A DNA stretch of 64,000 nucleotides from Burkholderiales bacterium. GTDB taxonomy: Bacteria > Pseudomonadota > Gammaproteobacteria > Burkholderiales > Burkholderiaceae_C. Positions 46,360 through 54,966 of this stretch are shown piece by piece; within the stretch, counting starts at the first letter, position 1, and each line of letters begins with the position of its first letter. Location of the stretch: NCBI GenBank assembly GCA_016213325.1, contig JACRAY010000015.1, positions 186,001-250,000 of the forward strand, written 5' to 3'. The notes beneath the pieces are model-generated. The model was given only the letters and a program-made list of their open reading frames with translations, did no database searches and had not been told where the DNA came from. A program made the position numbers and the translations under genes.

Positions 46360-48088
46360 GGGCGGCACCGTGGCCGACGGGACCGGGCGCGCGCCGCGCA
46401 CGGCCGACATCGCCGTGAAGGACGGCGTGGTAGTCGAGGTCAGCGAGAAGCCGCTGCGCGCCGCGGCACGCCAAACGCTGGCGGCCGGCGGCACCTGGGT
46501 GGTGCCGGGCTTCGTCGACATCCACACGCACTACGACGGCCAGGCCACGTGGGACGACACCTTCTCGCCGAGCATAGGCCATGGCGTCACCACGCTGGTC
46601 ATGGGCAACTGCGGGGTGGGCTTCGCGCCGGTGCGGACCGGCCACGAAGACGGGCTCGTCAAGCTGATGGAAGGCGTCGAAGACATCCCCGGCGCGGCCC
46701 TGCACGAAGGCATCCGCTGGGGCTGGGAGAGCTTTCCGCAGTACATGGACGCGCTGGAGCGCACGCCGCGCGCGCTCGACTACCTGGTGCAGGTACCGCA
46801 CGACCCGCTGCGCATGTACGTGATGGGCGAACGCGCGGTGGCGGGTGAGCCGGCGACTGCGCAGGACATCCTTGCCATGCGCACGCTCCTGCACGAAGCG
46901 CTGGCTGCGGGTGCGGCCGGCTTCAGCACGGGGCGCACCGACAACCATCGCACCTCGGAAGGCCGCGAGACGCCGGCCTCCGAAGCGGGCGCGGCCGAAC
47001 TCACAGGCCTGGCGCAGGCCTTCGAAGGCCTGTCGCACGGCGTGGTGCAGGTGGTGAGTGACTTCGACCTGCTGCGCGACCCCGCTCGTTTCGACGCCGA
47101 ATTCGACCTGGTGGAAGCGCTCGCGCGCTCCAGCGGCCGCCCGCTGTCGATGACCTGGCTGCAGCGCGACCCCGGCGGCGAGCAGTACAAGGCAATCCAG
47201 GCGCGCACCGAAGCGGCGGTGGCGCAAGGGTTGCCGCTGTACCTGCAGGCCGCGGCGCGCGGCATCGGCGTGATCACCGGGCTCGATGCCAGCTTCCACC
47301 CCTTCATGGGATTTCCGGGCTACAAGGAGGTGGCGCACCTGCCGTTGCCGCAGCGCGCCGCCGCGCTGCGCGAGCCGGAACGCCGCGCGCGCATCCTGGC
47401 GCAGCAGTCGGAGCACCTCGCCGGCGACGGCAGCGCCGTGCCGCCGCTGGTCGACCTGCTGCTGGCACGCATCGACCTGATCAGCGCGCGCATGTTCGCA
47501 CTGGAAGAAGTCCCCGACTACGAACCGCCGGTGACGCACAGCTTCTACGTGCGCGCCAAGCAGGCCGGCACCACGCCGTTGGCCGCGATCTACGACCACC
47601 TGGCCGCAGGCGACGGCAGCGCGCTCATCTACTTCCCGATCTTCAACTACAACGACGGCTCGCTCGCCACGTTGCAGAAGATGCTGGAACACCCGAACGC
47701 GCTGTTCGCGCTGGGCGACGCCGGCGCGCACGTGGGTACGGTGTGCGACGCGAGCTTCTCGACCTTCCTGCTGACCCACTGGGTGCGCGGGCGCGGCGTG
47801 TTCACGCTGGAGCGCGCAGTGGAGATGCTGTCGCAGCGCAATGCGCGCTACCTCGGCTTGCGCGACCGCGGCACGCTGGCGCCGGGCCAGCGCGCCGATA
47901 TCAACGTGGTCGACCCGCAGCGCCTGGCGCTCGGCCGGCCGCACCTGGTGGCCGACCTGCCGGCCGGCGGCAAGCGCTTCGTGCAGCACGCCGACGGCTA
48001 CGTTGGCACCTGGGTGGCCGGCGAAGCGGTGGTGCGCGACGGCGCGGTCACGGCCTCACGTCCCGGCCGGCTCGTGCGCATGCGCTGA
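46340..48088 (+). CDS. N-acyl-D-amino acid deacylase / D-aminoacylase-like amidohydrolase
   Basis: A 582-residue metal-dependent amidohydrolase. [19 protein letters not shown] holds the first metal His pair; [12 protein letters not shown], where a metal-bridging Cys is found in D-aminoacylases, follows. Later metal region: [15 protein letters not shown] and the C-terminal barrel-closing [11 protein letters not shown]. It may hydrolyse N-acyl-amino acids or related amides; specificity is uncertain. GGAGG 8 nt upstream supports ATG 46340. It overlaps the BASS gene and, convergently, lnt by 33 bp. Confidence 0.86.
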   Translation: MLDWLIEGGTVADGTGRAPRTADIAVKDGVVVEVSEKPLRAAARQTLAAGGTWVVPGFVDIHTHYDGQATWDDTFSPSIGHGVTTLVMGNCGVGFAPVRTGHEDGLVKLMEGVEDIPGAALHEGIRWGWESFPQYMDALERTPRALDYLVQVPHDPLRMYVMGERAVAGEPATAQDILAMRTLLHEALAAGAAGFSTGRTDNHRTSEGRETPASEAGAAELTGLAQAFEGLSHGVVQVVSDFDLLRDPARFDAEFDLVEALARSSGRPLSMTWLQRDPGGEQYKAIQARTEAAVAQGLPLYLQAAARGIGVITGLDASFHPFMGFPGYKEVAHLPLPQRAAALREPERRARILAQQSEHLAGDGSAVPPLVDLLLARIDLISARMFALEEVPDYEPPVTHSFYVRAKQAGTTPLAAIYDHLAAGDGSALIYFPIFNYNDGSLATLQKMLEHPNALFALGDAGAHVGTVCDASFSTFLLTHWVRGRGVFTLERAVEMLSQRNARYLGLRDRGTLAPGQRADINVVDPQRLALGRPHLVADLPAGGKRFVQHADGYVGTWVAGEAVVRDGAVTASRPGRLVRMR

Positions 48089-49606
48089 GCGCCGCGCGTG
48101 CCATGCGAAGGCCACAGGGACCAGCGCGACCAGCAGCCAGAAGGGCCACAGGCCGAGGCGCGACACCCACCAGGCAAACGGCGTGAGGCCGCGGCCGCCC
48201 TGCACTTCGCCGCTGAGCACGCCGCGTGTGTGGCGCTGCAGCGAATGCGTGACTCGCCCCGCGCGGTCGATCACCACCGTGGCGCCGGTGTTGGTGGCGC
48301 GCAGCATCGGCCGCGCGAATTCCAGCGCGCGCATGCGGCTTGCGTGCAGGTGCTGGTCGATCGCGACGGTGTTGCCGAACCAGCCGATGTTGCTGACGTT
48401 GACGAACACCGTGGGCGCCGTTGCCTCGTCGGCGAAGCGCGCGGCGAGCTCTTCGCCGAACAGGTCTTCGTAGCAGATGTTGGGCGCGAAGCGCTCGCCG
48501 TGGAACTCGAACGAGCGCTGCCCCACGCCGCCGCGGTCGAAGTCGCCCAGCGGGATGTTCATCATGCGCGTGAACCACTTGAACAGCGGCGGGATGAATT
48601 CGCCGAACGGCACCAGGTGGTGCTTGTCGTAGCGGTAGGCCACTTTCATGCCCGGGCCGAAGCCCAGCACCGAGTTGGTGTAGCCCTGGTCCATGCTGCC
48701 CAGCGGGATGCCGACCAGCGCGGCCTGCTGCCCCGTGCGAAAGCGCGTGGAGATGTCGTCGAGGTAACCGTCGGGCAACTGCCGCGGCAGCACGGGAATG
48801 GCGGTTTCGGGCGCGACGACCAGGGCGGCCGTCGCCGCCGCCAGCTGCTCGCGATGCCAGCCGAGGGCGAACGGCACGCCGGTACGCTCGCCGAATTTCT
48901 CGTCCTGCGGGATGTTGCCCTGCAGGAGCTGCACCGTCAGGGGTGGCCCCCCGGGCGGCGGGTCGCTGCGCAGGGTGGCGACGTTGCATGCGGCCAGCAG
49001 GCCCAGGGCCGCTCCTACCGCGGCCCAGCGCGGCCCGGCGACGGTCTTGCCGCTGGTGAGTGCCACGAGCTCCCAGGCAAGCGCAGCCGAGACGAAGCCG
49101 ATGCCATACACGCCAACCCAGGGGGCCAGCGGCGCCAGCGGGCCGTCCACATGGGCATAGCCACCGGCGCCCCACGGGAAGCCGGTGAATATCGTGCCGC
49201 GTGCCAGCTCGGCCGCCAGCCACAAGGCGGCGAACAGCAGCGAGTTCCAGGCCGAACCGGGCCGCGAGAGACGTGTGCAGGCTCCGCAGGCCAGCGCGTA
49301 GTACAGGCCGAGCGCAGCGGCCAGCAGGCCGACGGCCGCCACCGCCAGCGGCGCGGGCAGCCCGCCGTACACGTGCATCGAGATGAAGAGCCACCAGAAG
49401 GTGCCGGCCAGCCATGCGAGCGCAAACACCCAGCCCAGCGCGGCCGCGCTGAGCGGCGCGCGCTCGCGCTGCAGCAGCGCCGCCAGCAGCGCCAGCGACG
49501 CAAGCTGCAGCCACCATTGCGGCTGGCCGTTCCAGGGCGCTGCGATGGCGGCGGCCTGCGCCAGCCCGGCGGCAAGGGAGACGGCGAACGGCGCGAGCCG
49601 GCGCAT
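48056..49606 (-). CDS. lnt: Apolipoprotein N-acyltransferase
   Basis: A 516-residue inner-membrane enzyme adding the third acyl chain to lipoproteins. About seven N-terminal helices precede the nitrilase-like domain. Its catalytic triad is visible: Glu in VAPETAIPVLP, Lys in YDKHHLVPFGEF and Cys in APNICYEDLFGEE. A final membrane helix sits at the C-terminus. It starts at ATG 49606 in a TGATG overlap with corC, so it is co-translated. It overlaps the convergent amidohydrolase end by 33 bp. Confidence 0.95.
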   Translation of the reverse strand: MRRLAPFAVSLAAGLAQAAAIAAPWNGQPQWWLQLASLALLAALLQRERAPLSAAALGWVFALAWLAGTFWWLFISMHVYGGLPAPLAVAAVGLLAAALGLYYALACGACTRLSRPGSAWNSLLFAALWLAAELARGTIFTGFPWGAGGYAHVDGPLAPLAPWVGVYGIGFVSAALAWELVALTSGKTVAGPRWAAVGAALGLLAACNVATLRSDPPPGGPPLTVQLLQGNIPQDEKFGERTGVPFALGWHREQLAAATAALVVAPETAIPVLPRQLPDGYLDDISTRFRTGQQAALVGIPLGSMDQGYTNSVLGFGPGMKVAYRYDKHHLVPFGEFIPPLFKWFTRMMNIPLGDFDRGGVGQRSFEFHGERFAPNICYEDLFGEELAARFADEATAPTVFVNVSNIGWFGNTVAIDQHLHASRMRALEFARPMLRATNTGATVVIDRAGRVTHSLQRHTRGVLSGEVQGGRGLTPFAWWVSRLGLWPFWLLVALVPVAFAWHARRSAHAHEPAGT

Positions 49607-50481
49607 CAGGCCTTTTCTTCGAGCGCTGCGGGTGACACCTTGAACCAGCGGACCGCGCCGCCCTTGGTATGCAGCACCACGAACCGGAGGCCGCCCAGCA
49701 GGTGCTGCTCGCCGCGCTTGGGCACGTGGCCCATCTCGTGCGCGATCAGCCCGCCGATGGTGTCGAATGCCTGGTCGCCGTCGGACGCGGTGATCGCGAC
49801 GCCGAACGCTTCGTTGACGCGCTCGATGGAGGTGTCGCCGCCCACCCGGTACGTGCGGTCGGCCAGGCCGAAGATGTCGCCTTCATCCTCTTCGATGTCG
49901 AACTCGTCCTCGATTTCGCCGACGATCTGCTCGAGCACGTCTTCGATGGTGATGAGGCCGGCCACCCGGCCGAACTCGTCGATGACCACGGCCAGGTGGT
50001 TGCGGTTGCCGCGGAACTCGCGCAGCAGGTCGTTGAGCCCCTTGGTCTCCGGCACGAACACTGCCGGGCGCAACAGCGCGCGCAGGTTGAGCTCGGGCGC
50101 CCGCTGCAGCTTCAGCAGGTCCTTGGCCAGCAGGATGCCGATGATGTTCTCGCGGTCGCCCTCATAGACCGGAAAGCGCGAGTGGGCGGTGTCGATGACG
50201 ACGTTCAGGATGTCGTCGAACGGCGCATCGATGCTGATCATGTCCATGCGCGGCGCCGCCACCATCACGTCGCCGGCCGTCTGGTCCGCCATGCGGATCA
50301 CGCCTTCGAGCATGACCCGCGACTCGGTCGCGATGACCTCGTTGTTCTCGGCGTCCGCCAGCGTTTCGATCAGCTCGGCCGTGGAGTCCGGGCCGGAGTG
50401 GATGAATTCGGCGACTTTCTGCAGGAAGGTACGCTTGTCCTGCTTCTCGTGCGCGGATCGCGCAGGGTGGGGGTCTGACAC
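49606..50481 (-). CDS. corC: CBS-domain CorC/HlyC-family protein
   Basis: A 291-residue cytosolic protein of the CorC (CNNM/TlyC) type with two CBS domains (residues ~65-190) and a C-terminal CorC_HlyC domain (GDQAFDTIGGLIAHEMGHVPKRGE). It is linked to Mg/Co efflux or membrane/lipoprotein function and pairs with lnt by TGATG overlap. GTG 50481 is chosen because homologues begin with SDPHPARS; a TTG three codons upstream is an alternative. Confidence 0.9.
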   Translation of the reverse strand: MSDPHPARSAHEKQDKRTFLQKVAEFIHSGPDSTAELIETLADAENNEVIATESRVMLEGVIRMADQTAGDVMVAAPRMDMISIDAPFDDILNVVIDTAHSRFPVYEGDRENIIGILLAKDLLKLQRAPELNLRALLRPAVFVPETKGLNDLLREFRGNRNHLAVVIDEFGRVAGLITIEDVLEQIVGEIEDEFDIEEDEGDIFGLADRTYRVGGDTSIERVNEAFGVAITASDGDQAFDTIGGLIAHEMGHVPKRGEQHLLGGLRFVVLHTKGGAVRWFKVSPAALEEKA

Positions 50482-50546
50482 AGCCGGCAAGGGGCGGTAG
50501 TGGGGGGACCGATAGGATACCCCCTAATCCCGCAGCGGCCTAAAGG

Positions 50547-51221
50547 TCAGCCGCCCGAGCGGTGGCGGGCGTCGCGCACGCCCCGGCGAATCTCCTGCAG
50601 GCCCGCCAGGAAGCCCAGGAAGTTCATCGCCTGCACCTTCAGCCGGTAGTCGGTCTGGGCGAACTGCTCTTCGACGAGTTCGCTCATGCGCGTATCGAGC
50701 GTGGCGGGCGGCAGCCGCAGGTACGCGTCGGTCTCGCCGCCGGCGCGCTCGAGGCGCGCGCCCGCCTTGCGCGCGATCTTGAGCATCGCGGTGTTCTCCG
50801 ACAGGGCGTGGATGAACAGCATCTCGACCCCGTCGTTGCGCGCATGCATGACGGCACGGTCGAAGAGGCGGGTGCCGTAGCCGCGGCCGCGCGCCTTGCG
50901 CAGCACCGACACGCCGAACTCGGCGCACAGCGGCGCGTTGGCTTCTTCCATGTAGGCGAGGTGCGCCACGGCCAGCAGCTCGAGCTTGCGGTTGTAGATG
51001 CCGAAGATCTCGTCGCGGTCGAAGTCGAGCTGGTCGACGTAGCGGCGGATCTGCGCGTCGCTGGCGGCGTAGCCGAAGCGCAGGTAGCGGTCGTGCTCCT
51101 CCAGCGCGGCCAGGTGGGCAGCGATGCGCTCGCGGTGGCCGGGGCCCAGCGAGCGGATCGGGACGATCACCTGCTCGTACTTGGGGTCTGGCGTCGTCGG
51201 TGCAGCGGTCGGATCGGACAT
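50547..51221 (-). CDS. GNAT-family N-acetyltransferase
   Basis: A 224-residue GNAT acetyltransferase. Motif A, which binds acetyl-CoA, reads EFGVSVLRKARGRGYGTRLFDRAV; then FIHALSENTAMLKIARKAGARL (motif B). The substrate is unknown. ATG 51221 is chosen; a GTG at 51227 is possible. It is co-directional with corC (65 bp downstream) and separated from the AsnC gene by the transposable element inserted at 51319. Confidence 0.85.
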   Translation of the reverse strand: MSDPTAAPTTPDPKYEQVIVPIRSLGPGHRERIAAHLAALEEHDRYLRFGYAASDAQIRRYVDQLDFDRDEIFGIYNRKLELLAVAHLAYMEEANAPLCAEFGVSVLRKARGRGYGTRLFDRAVMHARNDGVEMLFIHALSENTAMLKIARKAGARLERAGGETDAYLRLPPATLDTRMSELVEEQFAQTDYRLKVQAMNFLGFLAGLQEIRRGVRDARHRSGG

Positions 51222-51310
51222 GGACACAATTTAAGGGTTTTCCCTTGATGGGGAAGCCCAAACACGCAAATGAACGTGGGCAGGGAGTTCTACCTAGGCG
51301 TTTTCCTACG

Positions 51311-51318
51311 CTCTAATC
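51311..51318. repeat. 8-bp target-site duplication, left copy
   Basis: CTCTAATC directly precedes the left terminal inverted repeat. The same 8 bp follow the right repeat at 54992-54999, as expected for an IS1595-type insertion. Confidence 0.9.
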
Positions 51319-51343
51319 GCGAAGTATGTACTTGACAAACCCT
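51319..51343. repeat. Left terminal inverted repeat of the IS1595 element
   Basis: 25 bp starting GCGAAGTATG, exact reverse complement of 54967-54991. Confidence 0.95.
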
Positions 51344-51511
51344 TATATTCGCAGTCGGGGGGCGCTTCATCGCGTTGCCGTTGCGTTCCTAATACACCAA
51401 AACCGGGTGTGCTGGATCAAAAACCATGTGTTAATTGCCTGATGGTGGTTTGTGTTGTACATTCGGCACACGCCGGGGGGAGTCGTGACTGGGCGTTTCT
51501 GAAATGGTTTT

Positions 51512-51988
51512 ATGCCAATCGACTTGTATGCTCAGGTAACGGACATCAATGGGCCGCAACTCATTTATTTGAGTGACAGCCTGTACACATTGATCAGGAT
51601 GGCTTACCCGCAAAAGTTCGCCGAGTTTGTGACCGTGATATCCGGAGCCAACCGGTTGGGAGTTCCGTCGTACGTTTATCGTGGGGTGAAACGACCTCTG
51701 TTGGAAGACGTCCCTGGTGGCCCCCACCTGACTGATGGCAAGAATATTGTTGCACTCTCCTGCGGAATCAACTGGATTCCGAGGTACAACAACGAGGTTA
51801 ACGCGGTGGACATCTTTCCTTCGTCGGGAAAGGTGTTTTTTGCGCTGGTGAAACTGGTGCAAGACAGCCGGTATCACGGCGAACTGCGTTGGTGGGGCTA
51901 TTGGCCCGAGGACCGAAATCGACCTGGCGCTCCAGATGATCATGCCAATCGTTTCGAGAGCCAGATATGGCAAGTGCAACATCAATGA
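51512..51988 (+). CDS. Transposon passenger protein, unknown function (158 aa)
   Basis: A 158-residue soluble protein of unrecognised family. It is rich in aromatic residues, starts MPIDLYAQVTDINGPQLIYL and has ALSCGINWIPRYNNEV and RWWGYWPEDRNRPG; no signal or membrane segment is evident. The ribosome-binding site is poor. Its stop overlaps an in-frame ATG (ATGA) of the next gene, so the two are probably a co-translated pair. Codon use is less GC-biased than the chromosomal genes, consistent with transfer. Confidence 0.7.
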   Translation: MPIDLYAQVTDINGPQLIYLSDSLYTLIRMAYPQKFAEFVTVISGANRLGVPSYVYRGVKRPLLEDVPGGPHLTDGKNIVALSCGINWIPRYNNEVNAVDIFPSSGKVFFALVKLVQDSRYHGELRWWGYWPEDRNRPGAPDDHANRFESQIWQVQHQ

Positions 51989-52002
51989 ACCGGAGATCGA
52001 TC

Positions 52003-52455
52003 ATGACAACTGTACGGGATTCGAGTGGAATCCTAAGGCCAGACGAACTGAAGGCGATTCAGTCTTCAGTTGATGCTCAGTACCAGGGCTATGACTACTC
52101 ATTCCGTCCGGCTGCCCGATTCGATCGGGATATGGACGTCATCCGCGTTATCGTGGAGGACGTCCCCTTCCTGGAGTATCGTTTTACCGAGCTGCTCACC
52201 GTCTACGTGCCTACCAACCTTGACGGCCGGGGCGAGGATGGCAATGAGGTTCTGAATCGACCTATTGGTTTTGCGCTCAAGGGAGTAGCCGCATCCGACT
52301 CGATCGAGGACGCCGAGAAGCTGACTAAATACTTGGACACTCTTGCGCAAAAAGAGGACAACCTGTTCGTGCGCACGTACATCCAACGGCTCTTGGAACC
52401 CATGGCGAAGAACGTTGACTTTGAGCCGGCCGAAGCAGCCGACACCGCTCACTAA
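52003..52455 (+). CDS. Transposon passenger protein, unknown function (150 aa)
   Basis: A 150-residue protein of unknown family, soluble and acidic: N-terminus TTVRDSSGILRPDELKAIQ, central DVPFLEYRFTELLTVYVPTN, C-terminus LEPMAKNVDFEPAEAADTAH. ATG 52003 has GGAG 7 nt upstream; ATG 51985 overlaps the previous stop and is an alternative. It ends in a strong terminator. The two-gene cassette with one terminator could be a defence or effector-type pair, but no motif supports that. Confidence 0.72.
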   Translation: MTTVRDSSGILRPDELKAIQSSVDAQYQGYDYSFRPAARFDRDMDVIRVIVEDVPFLEYRFTELLTVYVPTNLDGRGEDGNEVLNRPIGFALKGVAASDSIEDAEKLTKYLDTLAQKEDNLFVRTYIQRLLEPMAKNVDFEPAEAADTAH

Positions 52456-52480
52456 ATTCAGGGCACTTGCCCTGATCGTG

Positions 52481-52507
52481 ACCGGCCCTTGGGGCCGGTT
52501 TTCTTTT
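52481..52507 (+). terminator. Intrinsic terminator after the 51512-52455 cassette
   Basis: Perfect 8-bp stem ACCGGCCC-TTG-GGGCCGGT followed by TTTCTTTT, 26 bp after the stop. The rest of the gap to 52753 holds a TTGACA (52604-52609) that may be a -35 element. Confidence 0.85.
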
Positions 52508-52753
52508 GTGCTGGTTCGGCTGGCGCGATTGGTGGCTTGTGCGGTTTCGGAGGCGTGTTCAGCATCCGCCGTAGAACGTCGTCCGGCTTGGGGGGATTGA
52601 CGATTGACATTCTTTTAGTGTAGCCCGGTGCCGAAGTTATCCACCACTTCTAAACACGCTATAAACACAGTCCGAGTATTACTGTATAAGCTGTATCAGC
52701 CCCTGATGGCCTCGGCTGTTGCGCAGACTCAGGACTCCGGATACATTACGGGG

Positions 52754-53242
52754 ATGGAAACGAACCTGAACCCCGACCAGATTCTTGCCCAGGCTGAGGC
52801 TACGGCGAGGGATGCTGCTGCGGCGGCAGCTTCGCTCGACCGTGAATGTGACGAGCTGGAGGCTGCGCTCAAGCAGAAGCGAGCGACAGCGCAAAAGCTG
52901 CGTGAAGTGGCTGAGCGGTTCGGCGTTTCCACTCCGTCGCTCGCAGTGGTCGTGATGCCCTCAATTGCGACGGTGACAGAGGGCGCAACCGCAAGTGCAG
53001 CCGTAACCGGAGAGCGACAGAGCCGCTCCGTCACAACCGGATCGGCCGAGCCTGACATTCAGGCCGTGCTGCGCTCATCTGGACCTCTAGGCCCGAGCGA
53101 ATTGCAGCGACTGATCACTGAACGTTTTGGCCGTAGGTGGAGCATGACGACGATCTTCCACCAGCTCAAGAAGGGGAAGGAAAGCGGCAAGTACCAGAAC
53201 GAGGCCGGCAAGTGGCTGATGCCCGAGGAAGAGCTGGCGTGA
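52754..53242 (+). CDS. Coiled-coil plus winged-helix-like passenger protein (162 aa)
   Basis: A 162-residue protein with an N-terminal coiled coil (LAQAEATARDAAAAAASLDREC then ELEAALKQKRATAQKLRE), a Thr/Ser/Val-rich linker and a C-terminal helical domain (DIQAVLRSSGPLGPSELQRLI through WSMTTIFHQLKKGKESGKYQ and GKWLMP) that looks like a winged helix. It is possibly a DNA-binding regulator of the element. ATG 52754 is chosen; an in-frame ATG at 52706 is possible. A terminator follows. Confidence 0.65.
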   Translation: METNLNPDQILAQAEATARDAAAAAASLDRECDELEAALKQKRATAQKLREVAERFGVSTPSLAVVVMPSIATVTEGATASAAVTGERQSRSVTTGSAEPDIQAVLRSSGPLGPSELQRLITERFGRRWSMTTIFHQLKKGKESGKYQNEAGKWLMPEEELA

Positions 53243-53256
53243 CTCAAAAAGGCGAA

Positions 53257-53293
53257 GGCCCCGGTGCTGGACACACCGAGGCCCTCATTTTTC
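53257..53293 (+). terminator. Intrinsic terminator after the 52754-53242 gene
   Basis: Bulged stem GGCC-CGGTG / CACCG-GGCC followed by CTCATTTTT, 14 bp after the stop codon. Confidence 0.7.
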
Positions 53294-53397
53294 AAACCCC
53301 CCGGTCGGAAGCCGGAAACCATAGGCCGCAATGAAGCGCGGTCAAGGAGGGCTCGGATGTGGCTACAACCCGCATGATCCGGAGATAGCTCGAGGGT

Positions 53398-53434
53398 AAT
53401 AGCCGCAAGGACGCATTTCGTCCCTGCGGCTATT
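53398..53434. terminator. Long hairpin, probable bidirectional terminator
   Basis: AATAGCCGCA-A-GGACG-CATTT-CGTCC-C-TGCGGCTATT, 15 bp paired with one mismatch. It lies between the rightward passenger and the leftward small gene ending at 53502. The gap from 53294 to 53501 shows nothing else identified. Confidence 0.65.
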
Positions 53435-53501
53435 CTCCGTCAAATCCCCCAGAAATTCAACTTTCGATGCACTCAGGGGTGCAGGGGATCGCTCGGCCTC
53501 C

Positions 53502-53708
53502 TTAGCTCCGCCAAGTAAGGGCGGATAGGATGGGCGACAGAAAACGGGCAAGCAGCGGGGTCGCCGGGACTTTGGTGACCAACTCACCGTCGAGGGTCGC
53601 AAATTGAAGTCGGGCAACGCGCCTACGGGCGTCATCGGCTGAATCAGCGCGTATTTCAAACACGCACTCCGCGCCTTGGTACGAATAGCTGAACAGGTAG
53701 GTCTTCAC
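53502..53708 (-). CDS. Small passenger protein, unknown function (68 aa)
   Basis: A 68-residue protein starting KTYLFSYSYQGAECVFEIRA, with ADDARRRVARLQF and a hydrophobic tail (LLARFLSPILSALTWRS). A GTG start at 53708 is supported by GGAGG 4 nt upstream. No family was recognised with certainty; similar KTY-type small proteins are often seen on mobile elements, from memory. It is divergent from the DUF1508 gene with only 18 bp between. Confidence 0.65.
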   Translation of the reverse strand: MKTYLFSYSYQGAECVFEIRADSADDARRRVARLQFATLDGELVTKVPATPLLARFLSPILSALTWRS

Positions 53709-53726
53709 TTAACCTCCAAGGAGCCA

Positions 53727-53900
53727 ATGATGGCTTATTACATCTACAAAGACGAAAAGGGCCAGTGGCGGTGGTATCTGCTCGCCGCTAACAACCGCAA
53801 GATCGCCAATTCGGGCGAGGGCTACTGGAACCTGCAGGATTGCAAGCACGCAATCTCTCTGGTGAGCACCAGCGGCCAGTGCCAGGTCTACACGATCTAA
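53727..53900 (+). CDS. DUF1508 (YegP-like) small protein
   Basis: A 57-residue DUF1508 domain protein: YYIYKDEKGQWRWYLLAANNRKIANSGEGYWN followed by DCKHAISLV is the domain's typical single repeat. AAGGAG lies 3-4 nt before ATGATG (53727/53730). The domain's function is not known; it is common in mobile and accessory regions. A strong terminator follows the stop. Confidence 0.85.
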   Translation: MMAYYIYKDEKGQWRWYLLAANNRKIANSGEGYWNLQDCKHAISLVSTSGQCQVYTI

Positions 53901-53916
53901 CGCCACTCACCCTTCT

Positions 53917-53948
53917 AAGCCCTTGCGCGAAAGCTCAAGGGCTTTTTT
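53917..53948 (+). terminator. Intrinsic terminator after the DUF1508 gene
   Basis: Perfect 9-bp stem AAGCCCTTG / CAAGGGCTT with an 10-nt loop, followed by a T run. It also separates this gene from the convergent transposase. Confidence 0.88.
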
Positions 53949-53980
53949 CATGTCGGCGCAGCATCAGCGCAAGAAGCGTT

Positions 53981-54943
53981 TCAAGCGTTGGCTTGCGTGG
54001 ACTCGCCAGCAGTCCGCCGATAGGTCAGGCGCTTGCCAGCGATGCCGTGCAGCGCGTTCTGGAACCGCAGAACGTCATTTACGCCCTGAGACTGGCGATT
54101 GTTCCAGCGGAAGTCGAACTCGTTGCAGTAGCGCTGAAGGTGCTTCTCGCTGACGCTGTGGAACGTGCCGACCAGCCCGCGCTTGAGCAGCGAGAACGAG
54201 GATTCAACCGTGTTGCTGGTGACGTTGCCGCGAGCGTATTCCTTGTTCGCGTGCGACACGGAGTCATGCTGGGCAAAGGTCTTGCCGACGGCCTTGTACC
54301 AGCGGGCCTCATCGGTCATCAGGTGAGCAGTCGGAGACACTTGGCTCTTGAGGATCGCGCCGACCGTTGCGCCGGTCACGTTCGGCACATGATAGGAACG
54401 CTTCTCGCCATCGCGCTCCACCAGCGACACGACGGCCATCTTGTTAAGGAGGCTGGTGCGCCCGTGCTTGAAGGGGCGGGTATCAACGCTCTTGGCGCTG
54501 CCCCAATACGTTTCATCGGCTTCCACGATGCCGGACGAACCGGGGCCACCAAGCAGGCGACCACTATTGCTGGTCATGGCTTCGCGGATGCGGTGGCACA
54601 TGAACCAAGCGGTCTTATAGGTCACGCCCAACATGCGTTCGAGCTGCTTTGCGGACATGCCCTTCTTGGACGCGCACATGAGGTGGACGGCCTGGAGCCA
54701 CACGTTGAGCGCGATCTTGGAGCGCTCGAACACGGTGCCGACGGTCACACTGAACTGCTCATAGCAGTCTTTGCACTTGTAGAGGCCGGGGCGGTAGTGC
54801 TTGGAGCCTTCTAGCTTGTGCGGCGCACGGACAGAGCCACAATGCGGGCAGACCGGGCCATTCGGCCAGCGCAGGGCTTCCAAGTACTCACGGGCCTTGT
54901 CGGCGTCTTGGAAGTGGGGCTGGTTGAGGATTGCTTCGGCCAT
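53981..54943 (-). CDS. IS1595-family (ISXO2-like) transposase
   Basis: A 320-residue DDE-type transposase. The N-terminal zinc ribbon is CPHCGS ... KCKDCYEQF; then comes a helical DNA-binding region (MSAKQLERMLGVTYKTAWFMCHRIREAM). The ISXO2-like catalytic domain has IVEADETYWGSAK (first Asp), HLMTDEARWYK (second Asp) and SNTVESSFSLLKRGLVGTFH (Glu). It ends RRTAGESTQANA. ATG 54943 is chosen, with GTG 54961 possible. The start lies about 24 bp inside the right terminal repeat. Apparently intact, so the element may be active. Confidence 0.93.
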   Translation of the reverse strand: MAEAILNQPHFQDADKAREYLEALRWPNGPVCPHCGSVRAPHKLEGSKHYRPGLYKCKDCYEQFSVTVGTVFERSKIALNVWLQAVHLMCASKKGMSAKQLERMLGVTYKTAWFMCHRIREAMTSNSGRLLGGPGSSGIVEADETYWGSAKSVDTRPFKHGRTSLLNKMAVVSLVERDGEKRSYHVPNVTGATVGAILKSQVSPTAHLMTDEARWYKAVGKTFAQHDSVSHANKEYARGNVTSNTVESSFSLLKRGLVGTFHSVSEKHLQRYCNEFDFRWNNRQSQGVNDVLRFQNALHGIAGKRLTYRRTAGESTQANA

Positions 54944-54966
54944 GTGTGAAATGTAGGCCACAACAT

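Noticed and set aside
53923..54814. Plus-strand frames opposite the transposase
   Set aside because: Shadow frames; the minus-strand zinc ribbon and DDE motifs define the real gene.
51512..54943. CRISPR array or prophage in the AT-richer island
   Set aside because: No spaced direct repeats or phage structural genes; the terminal repeats, duplication and IS1595 transposase explain the island.
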